Assembly (NCBI GenBank): GCA_903929065.1
Contig: CAIYTJ010000735.1
Location: forward strand, 1-19,598
From: an uncultured Bacteroidales bacterium
GTDB lineage: Bacteria; Bacteroidota; Bacteroidia; Bacteroidales; Paludibacteraceae
Direction: 5' to 3'
Length of the DNA stretch: 19,598 bases
Positions 14,804-19,598 of the stretch are shown in pieces (the stretch's first letter is position 1; the number at the start of each line of letters is the position of its first letter). The notes below the pieces were generated by a model. It was not told the DNA's origin. It searched no databases and saw only the letters and a program-made list of their open reading frames with translations. The translations under genes were made by a program, and so were the position numbers.

Positions 14804-16399
14804 TTATTTTACTTTCATCAAATATGGCAGTACATCAATCTCAGCATTCATTTCAATGGTTTTTGGTCCTTTGAACGTTTGTCCGGCTTCGTTTTTCCAG
14901 CTGCCTTTTGGAACAAGAACAATGCGTTTTAGAGCATTTTTTTCCAACACCGGAGCAACTAACAAGCTATCGCCAATCATAAATTGGTCCTTTACTTTCT
15001 CAAAACCGCTATTTGCGAAGTTATATTCCATGGGTCGTAAAATTGGCTCACCGGTTTTGGCCGTGTTATCAACCATTCGAAGAATATAACCTGTGAATTT
15101 TTCGCGCAATTTTACTGCTTTCAATACTGCATCGAGATGCGTTTTATCCAAAATTCGCCACGGCGCAACCGAAAACTGCATCATGGGCATCAGAGCGTGA
15201 CATTGTGCTGAACGCACAATCAAATCCTGATCAATTTTACTGGCATTGAGAAACGAGGTAAATTCCCCGCCGCCAATCATATCGGGACAAGAATATGCGT
15301 AGCCCATTAATCCTTCCAAAATCATATTTGGAATTAATTCATGTAAATCGTTCCAGTTATGACCTTTATCAGCCAAACGATTGGCAATGGCTTGTCCCCC
15401 CATTTTCCAGTTGGCACGGTATTCATTCAATGGATAGTCCAATCCGATTTTTGCATACAATTCGGTATATTCATTAGGCGAAGTAAATTTCCGGAACGAA
15501 ACGAGGTTGCTTTCATCTTTACCAATATCGCCGGCATCGAACTTGAAACCATCAACGCCATATTCATTTACCAACACGTTCAACGAATTTTTAAACCAAT
15601 CAATGGCCTGTGGATTGCTGAAATCGAGCAATAAACTATAGCCATTCCACCAACGGCAAACGGCAGGTGCATTATTCCTATTCAGAAAAACAAGTTTCTT
15701 TTTAGCCACTTCACGACCATTTTTAGAATCGGCACTCACAAACGGACACACCCAAAGCATCACTTTGAAACCCATTTTGTGAAGTTTTGCAACCATCTCT
15801 TTTGGCGATTTGAAACGCCCCGGATGGAATGTCCACGTTCCGTAATCTTCCTGCCAGTTATCGTCAATCATCAAAACACCTGGAGTTAGTCCGTTATCAA
15901 CAATCGCCTGAGCATATTTCATAATGTCATTTTCGTTTTGATCGTACATCAATTCAATCCAGGTATTGTATTGCGGATGGCTAAAAAGCAGTTTATCCGG
16001 TGTTTTTCCACTGTATGGAAAATAACTTTTGGTGGCAAACTGATAGGCTTGTTTGAGTGTATTTCCGGCTTTGGTGTAATTAATTTTAGCGGTTTTACTT
16101 TCAACAATCAGACTATCGGCAGTGTATTTAATAGAAATAGGTTGTTCGCACCAAATCACTTCACCCTGATTGGATAAAAGTAAAGGTTGAATTTGATTCC
16201 CGTAATTATTTCCGTTCATATCGGCTTCGTAACCGGCTTTCAATGGCATCATGGAGCCATGGTTAATAACACCACTCCACCAATTGGATTGAGCGGTAAT
16301 TTTCAAAGCAAAGTGTTGATGGTTAGAATTCTGTTGTGCATTAACCGAAATTGAAAATTCAAGAATGATCGAAAAGATCAGCATGTGTTTAAATTTCAT
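14804..16399 (-). CDS. GH31 glycosidase, short form, possibly alpha-galactosidase-like, exported
   Basis: A 531-aa protein with signal peptide 1-22 (FSISVNA|QQNS). GH31 features: VLMIDDNWQEDYGTWTF at 175-191, FHPGRFKSPKEMVAKLHKMGFKVMLWVCPF at 191-220 region, and the nucleophile Asp288 in DGFKFDAGD. Lower down are GYAYSCPDMIGGGEF (366-380) and LLVAPVLEKNALKR. The FKFDAG wording, in place of the common W-x-D-M/G-N-E, resembles the branch containing the animal protein MYORG, reported as an alpha-galactosidase; specificity here is only suggestive. The acid/base is uncertain: the GDN-x3-W motif is altered to GHNWND (346-351), with Asp351 a candidate. At 531 aa it is shorter than most GH31 enzymes, which carry longer distal domains. 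It lies between the GH88 and GH2 genes with 32- and 29-base gaps and likely acts on the same oligosaccharide in the periplasm. Confidence 0.87.
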   Translation of the reverse strand: MKFKHMLIFSIILEFSISVNAQQNSNHQHFALKITAQSNWWSGVINHGSMMPLKAGYEADMNGNNYGNQIQPLLLSNQGEVIWCEQPISIKYTADSLIVESKTAKINYTKAGNTLKQAYQFATKSYFPYSGKTPDKLLFSHPQYNTWIELMYDQNENDIMKYAQAIVDNGLTPGVLMIDDNWQEDYGTWTFHPGRFKSPKEMVAKLHKMGFKVMLWVCPFVSADSKNGREVAKKKLVFLNRNNAPAVCRWWNGYSLLLDFSNPQAIDWFKNSLNVLVNEYGVDGFKFDAGDIGKDESNLVSFRKFTSPNEYTELYAKIGLDYPLNEYRANWKMGGQAIANRLADKGHNWNDLHELIPNMILEGLMGYAYSCPDMIGGGEFTSFLNASKIDQDLIVRSAQCHALMPMMQFSVAPWRILDKTHLDAVLKAVKLREKFTGYILRMVDNTAKTGEPILRPMEYNFANSGFEKVKDQFMIGDSLLVAPVLEKNALKRIVLVPKGSWKNEAGQTFKGPKTIEMNAEIDVLPYLMKVK

Positions 16400-16432
16400 T
16401 TTTACCTTTTTGTAAATTGTATGTACTTGATT

Positions 16433-17677
16433 TTATTTTTGAGCTTTGGAGTTTTTATAGCGGTGCAATGCTTCTAAGTAATAATAATCGGCGTAAATCA
16501 GTGGCACGTCAACTTCTGAACCTAAAGGCAAATTCCCCGTACAGTGTTTAAGTAAGAAATTCCCGTTCGTTCCGGGTTCTGCCAGATATGCCGGAGATGA
16601 CAGGGTTTTTAAAATTTTAACTGCCGCATTATAATATTTTTTGTCGTTTTTCAAATACGATGAGAGTTCGAATAAGGCAGAACAGGTAATTGCAGCCGCT
16701 GACGCATCGCGGGGTTGAATTGCAGGTACAGGATGTTTTACAGCCCACGGTGCAGCCACAAATCCTTTTTGCCCGGCATTAAAATCCCAGTAAGGAATTC
16801 CATCAGCAGGTAAGTTTTTGTTATTCAGCCAGTAATCAGCCAAATTTTTTGCCAATTCAAGAAATTCTTTCCGCTTGGTGAACCGGTAAACCATGGTATA
16901 ACCGTAAATTCCCCAAGCCTGGCCGCGTGACCAGGTAGAATTATCGGCAAAACCCTGACTTGTTCCACGGAACAAAACCTGTCCGGTCTCCGGATCGTAA
17001 TTCACCACATGATAACTGCTGTAATCTGGACGGAAATGATTTTTTGCTGTGGTTTCAGCGTGTTTAGTGGCTATTTCGGCAAAATGTTTGTCACCGGTAG
17101 CTTCCGAAGCAAAATAAAGTAATTCCAGATTCATCATATTGTCGATAATTACCGGATAATACAATTTATTTTTCCCGTCCCACGACTGGTAGTAATTCCA
17201 CGATTTTATACAGCCTGTTTTTTCGCTGAAACGAGTACACAATGATTTCGCCGACTGGATTAGTATATCCTTGTATTTTTCTTCTTTTGTCAATCGGTAA
17301 GCATTTCCGTAACTGCAATACATTAAAAACCCGATATCATGATGCGAAGTCAGAAATTGCAGTTTCTCGAGGGGAAGTGTCCACTTTAAAGCCATTTCTT
17401 TCCATGCATCTTGCTTGTTGTTATCATATATACACCACAAGCATCCAGGAAAAAAGCCTTCTGTCCAATTATCCAGTTTAGTTGAAACCAACTCGCCTTT
17501 TATATTGACTGTCCTTGGATAAGTGTCGGCAATTGGCAACAATTCATTTTGACTTTTGTACTGCGTTTCGGCAAATGAAAAAAGATTGGCAGTTGAAAAT
17601 GGGTTTGTTGAATTACATTTTACCGGAAATATTAACTGAAGAAAAATAATGGAAGAAATTGTAAAGAATTGTCGCAT
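16433..17677 (-). CDS. GH88 unsaturated glucuronyl hydrolase, exported
   Basis: I start at the ATG at 17677 (MRQFFTISS), giving 414 aa; a TTG 12 bases upstream is less likely. Residues 1-21 are a hydrophobic export signal; FPVKC is not a good lipobox, so anchoring is uncertain. GH88 hallmarks: DNWTEGFFPGCLWCIY (69-84), Asp114 in SHHDIGF, Asp179 in IDNMMNLELL, STWSRGQAWGIYGY (247-260), RDASAAAITCSALFELS and YADYYYLEAL near the C-terminus. Known family members hydrate the 4,5-unsaturated uronate left at the non-reducing end by polysaccharide lyases, so this gene implies a lyase elsewhere in the genome. It follows the preceding gene's stop by 24 bases. Export suggests action on oligosaccharides in the periplasm, while the 9684-11060 paralogue acts in the cytoplasm. 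Confidence 0.93.
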   Translation of the reverse strand: MRQFFTISSIIFLQLIFPVKCNSTNPFSTANLFSFAETQYKSQNELLPIADTYPRTVNIKGELVSTKLDNWTEGFFPGCLWCIYDNNKQDAWKEMALKWTLPLEKLQFLTSHHDIGFLMYCSYGNAYRLTKEEKYKDILIQSAKSLCTRFSEKTGCIKSWNYYQSWDGKNKLYYPVIIDNMMNLELLYFASEATGDKHFAEIATKHAETTAKNHFRPDYSSYHVVNYDPETGQVLFRGTSQGFADNSTWSRGQAWGIYGYTMVYRFTKRKEFLELAKNLADYWLNNKNLPADGIPYWDFNAGQKGFVAAPWAVKHPVPAIQPRDASAAAITCSALFELSSYLKNDKKYYNAAVKILKTLSSPAYLAEPGTNGNFLLKHCTGNLPLGSEVDVPLIYADYYYLEALHRYKNSKAQK

Positions 17678-17701
17678 TTTCAAAAGCAAATTATTTTATA
17701 T

Positions 17702-19598
17702 TTAATTGATAATTAATTTATTAACTAATGTCTTGTCGGTATTTATACCTGAAAGTTTCAATAAATACAAACCTCTTTTCAGTGGGTGAACATCAAAAGA
17801 ACTTTCTTTTCCGGACAAACCCTGACTATAAACCAATTGCGAATTCATATTGAAAACTTCCATTAACTTTGGCGTAAAATCCAACGAAGCCAAATTCATA
17901 TTGAATTGCCCCTGATTTGGATTTGGATAAATATCTACACTATTATTTTTCTTTACAACCGGAACTTCTGTTGTATCATTGACATAAATAGTGGTGGTTA
18001 GCAAAGCAACTTCTTTTGCATTTAACGTCACATTATTACCGGCTATATTCCTTGAACTGGTTTGATGCCAAACGTTCAGTTCATCAAAATAGCCAATGGA
18101 GATATGTAAATTTGCTGGTAGACTTTGAAAAGTGAATGAACTATTGTTTTTTAAACTCAACAAAATAATATCGCCATTTTCGTCTTCAAGTGCAAATGCT
18201 TCTCCACCAACTGACGAAGCGTAGGTTACAGTGTAAGTAGAAAAAGTTTTAGTTTCATTTACAGTGGTTTGCGCATCGTTCAGGTTAAAAGCTGCATTTT
18301 TTGAATCGGGCGATTTGGCAATTCGTTTATCAGCTTTGTAAATCAATGCATTGAAATCTTTCACTTCGCTCATATTCACTTCAGTCTGAAAATTGGTGTT
18401 CGTCAGCGAATAAGCCACCGATTGCAAACCAGTCCGTTCAACCCAATCATTTGCCGAACTTGCTCTGTAAAGTCCCAGGTCATATGTTCCAACTCTCCAG
18501 CCGCTTGTTCTCAATTCATAATTCAAATAACCGGCACCTTTATCAAAAGCCGATAGAACCAAATTAATCTGATTTTTGTATTGGCCACCATTTTCAGGAG
18601 TATAATTTACATTCCAGGGATAGAAAAAATAACCTGAAGCAGTTTGATAATTTGAAAGTCCATCATTATAAGAATCACGTCCAACAATATTAATTCCTTT
18701 TATTGAACCAAAATCAGAAGCATCAGTTGTATAACCGGCAAGGTTCACACGGGTAACCATATCGGCAGCACTTCGGTGTATCACTTGCCCCAATGTATCT
18801 AACATGTGGTAACCAGCCGTTTTTTGTCCGCCACCCCACATAGAACTTGTTGGTCCAACATGATCAGGCTCATTTTCCACCTGAACCAAAACAACACGCT
18901 TATTTAAATCTTTTTGTGCTATATAATTCATCAGAGTTGTCACAGCCCGAACTTCTTTCTCAATTAATTTGGTTGTGCTAAAAAGTACAGGTGCCTGAGA
19001 AACGGTTGACACAAGCGGATAAGTTGTTTTATTGCTTGATATATAGGTAGGTACATTTGACCAACCGCATATGTTTGACCCAAACCATAAGAATTGCAAC
19101 TTCAAATTATATTTATTTGCATTTGTCAAGTAGTTGTCAATCAACGTAAAATTAAATGTGCCATCGGCGGTTTCGATATAATTCCAGGGAATTGGAACTG
19201 ATGCATTTTTAAAACCTGCCAAACTTGTCCTTTCAAAATACTGGTAAACGGTTGCCAACTTATTAGCATCGCTGTATGGCGAACTTCCTAAATAATCATC
19301 AATACGAAGTTGAATCCCATAATTTAAATATGGTAAACCATTATAATCAATGTAATTTGAAGTGGCAGTTCTAACTAATTTTGAAACCGGCGTGTTATAT
19401 TTAATTGAAATTGAATAGGATAACGAAGTGATTAAGTTTTTCGAGTCCTTTAGTTTGAATGAAAATGATGTTGCTGTTCGGTTAACATCGGAAGTGAAAA
19501 TAAATTTTGTTCTATCGGGAAATACGGTTGCCTGAGTAATATTTGTTTGATTGACGGCGACACCATTGTAAGTCAATGTACCCACAGCAGGCAGTGTG
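17702..19598 (-). CDS. T9SS-secreted glycosidase-like protein (TIM-barrel, GH35/DUF4978-like), 5' end missing
   Basis: The frame is open to the right edge: four more codons (T, L, P, A) precede the GTG at 19585, and no signal peptide is visible, so the true start lies outside the window. Numbering from the GTG: residues 1-75 are the end of an Ig/cadherin-like beta domain (GTLTYNGVAV, FIFTSDVNRTATSFSF); 80-420 look like a clan GH-A type barrel, with NYGIQLRIDDY, VPIPWNYIETADGTFNF at 130-146, QFLWFGSNICGW and the probable acid/base Glu239 in VQVENEPD. Glu357 in LNYELRTSGW is a possible nucleophile. Residues 440-535 form a beta-sandwich and 548-627 a classical T9SS type A sorting domain (DIYPNPNQGQFNM, MEVFNMNSQLVY, LKRGLYLLKL). 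The VPIPWNYIE...ENEPD pattern is like GH35/GH42 beta-galactosidases and the DUF4978 proteins of Bacteroidota. It is probably a surface enzyme acting before the periplasmic ones. Confidence 0.85.
   Translation of the reverse strand, partial: TLPAVGTLTYNGVAVNQTNITQATVFPDRTKFIFTSDVNRTATSFSFKLKDSKNLITSLSYSISIKYNTPVSKLVRTATSNYIDYNGLPYLNYGIQLRIDDYLGSSPYSDANKLATVYQYFERTSLAGFKNASVPIPWNYIETADGTFNFTLIDNYLTNANKYNLKLQFLWFGSNICGWSNVPTYISSNKTTYPLVSTVSQAPVLFSTTKLIEKEVRAVTTLMNYIAQKDLNKRVVLVQVENEPDHVGPTSSMWGGGQKTAGYHMLDTLGQVIHRSAADMVTRVNLAGYTTDASDFGSIKGINIVGRDSYNDGLSNYQTASGYFFYPWNVNYTPENGGQYKNQINLVLSAFDKGAGYLNYELRTSGWRVGTYDLGLYRASSANDWVERTGLQSVAYSLTNTNFQTEVNMSEVKDFNALIYKADKRIAKSPDSKNAAFNLNDAQTTVNETKTFSTYTVTYASSVGGEAFALEDENGDIILLSLKNNSSFTFQSLPANLHISIGYFDELNVWHQTSSRNIAGNNVTLNAKEVALLTTTIYVNDTTEVPVVKKNNSVDIYPNPNQGQFNMNLASLDFTPKLMEVFNMNSQLVYSQGLSGKESSFDVHPLKRGLYLLKLSGINTDKTLVNKLIIN

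Overview
The window is AT-rich DNA from a Bacteroidota bacterium, probably an anaerobic or facultative polysaccharide degrader of the Bacteroidales/Marinilabiliales type. This is inferred from gene families, not from a phylogenetic marker. The pointers are several proteins ending in type IX secretion (T9SS) C-terminal sorting domains, a YDG-type repeat, GH2/GH31/GH88 enzymes with Sec signal peptides, and a very dense single-strand layout. Every gene I support is on the minus strand, so transcription runs from high to low coordinates.

Right block (19598 to 7693) is a tightly packed run with gaps of about 11 to 58 bases. In transcription order it encodes: a T9SS-secreted glycosidase-like protein with a TIM-barrel look, truncated by the window edge; an exported GH88 unsaturated glucuronyl hydrolase; an exported GH31 enzyme; an exported GH2 beta-galactosidase-like enzyme; an MFS transporter; a GH88-related hydrolase without signal peptide; an Old Yellow Enzyme (OYE) family oxidoreductase; and a short-chain dehydrogenase (SDR). 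This reads as a pipeline: trim an unsaturated-uronate-containing oligosaccharide outside the cytoplasm, import an acidic product, cleave it inside, then pass it through two oxidoreductases.

Middle block (7502 to 3388), after a 190-base gap with a short inverted repeat: a sialate-O-acetylesterase-type enzyme fused to two glycan-binding-like modules and a sorting domain, then two small secreted proteins that consist only of the same two modules plus a sorting domain.

Left block (3242 to 1), after a perfect 18-bp hairpin: a fourth protein with the same module pair, extended by Ig-like and YDG domains, but split by one in-frame TGA. Then come a 58-codon small protein with a PPAGPGE motif and the first 48 codons of a galactokinase gene that runs off the left edge. 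Galactokinase fits the galactosidases on the right and suggests galactose as one released sugar.

No SusC/SusD pair, polysaccharide lyase, sulfatase, regulator, RNA gene, insertion sequence or CRISPR array was seen. The most interesting points are the quadruplicated module pair, the nonsense-split YDG protein, and the MFS + cytoplasmic GH88-like + OYE + SDR cassette, which may be an uncharacterised route for uronate sugars.
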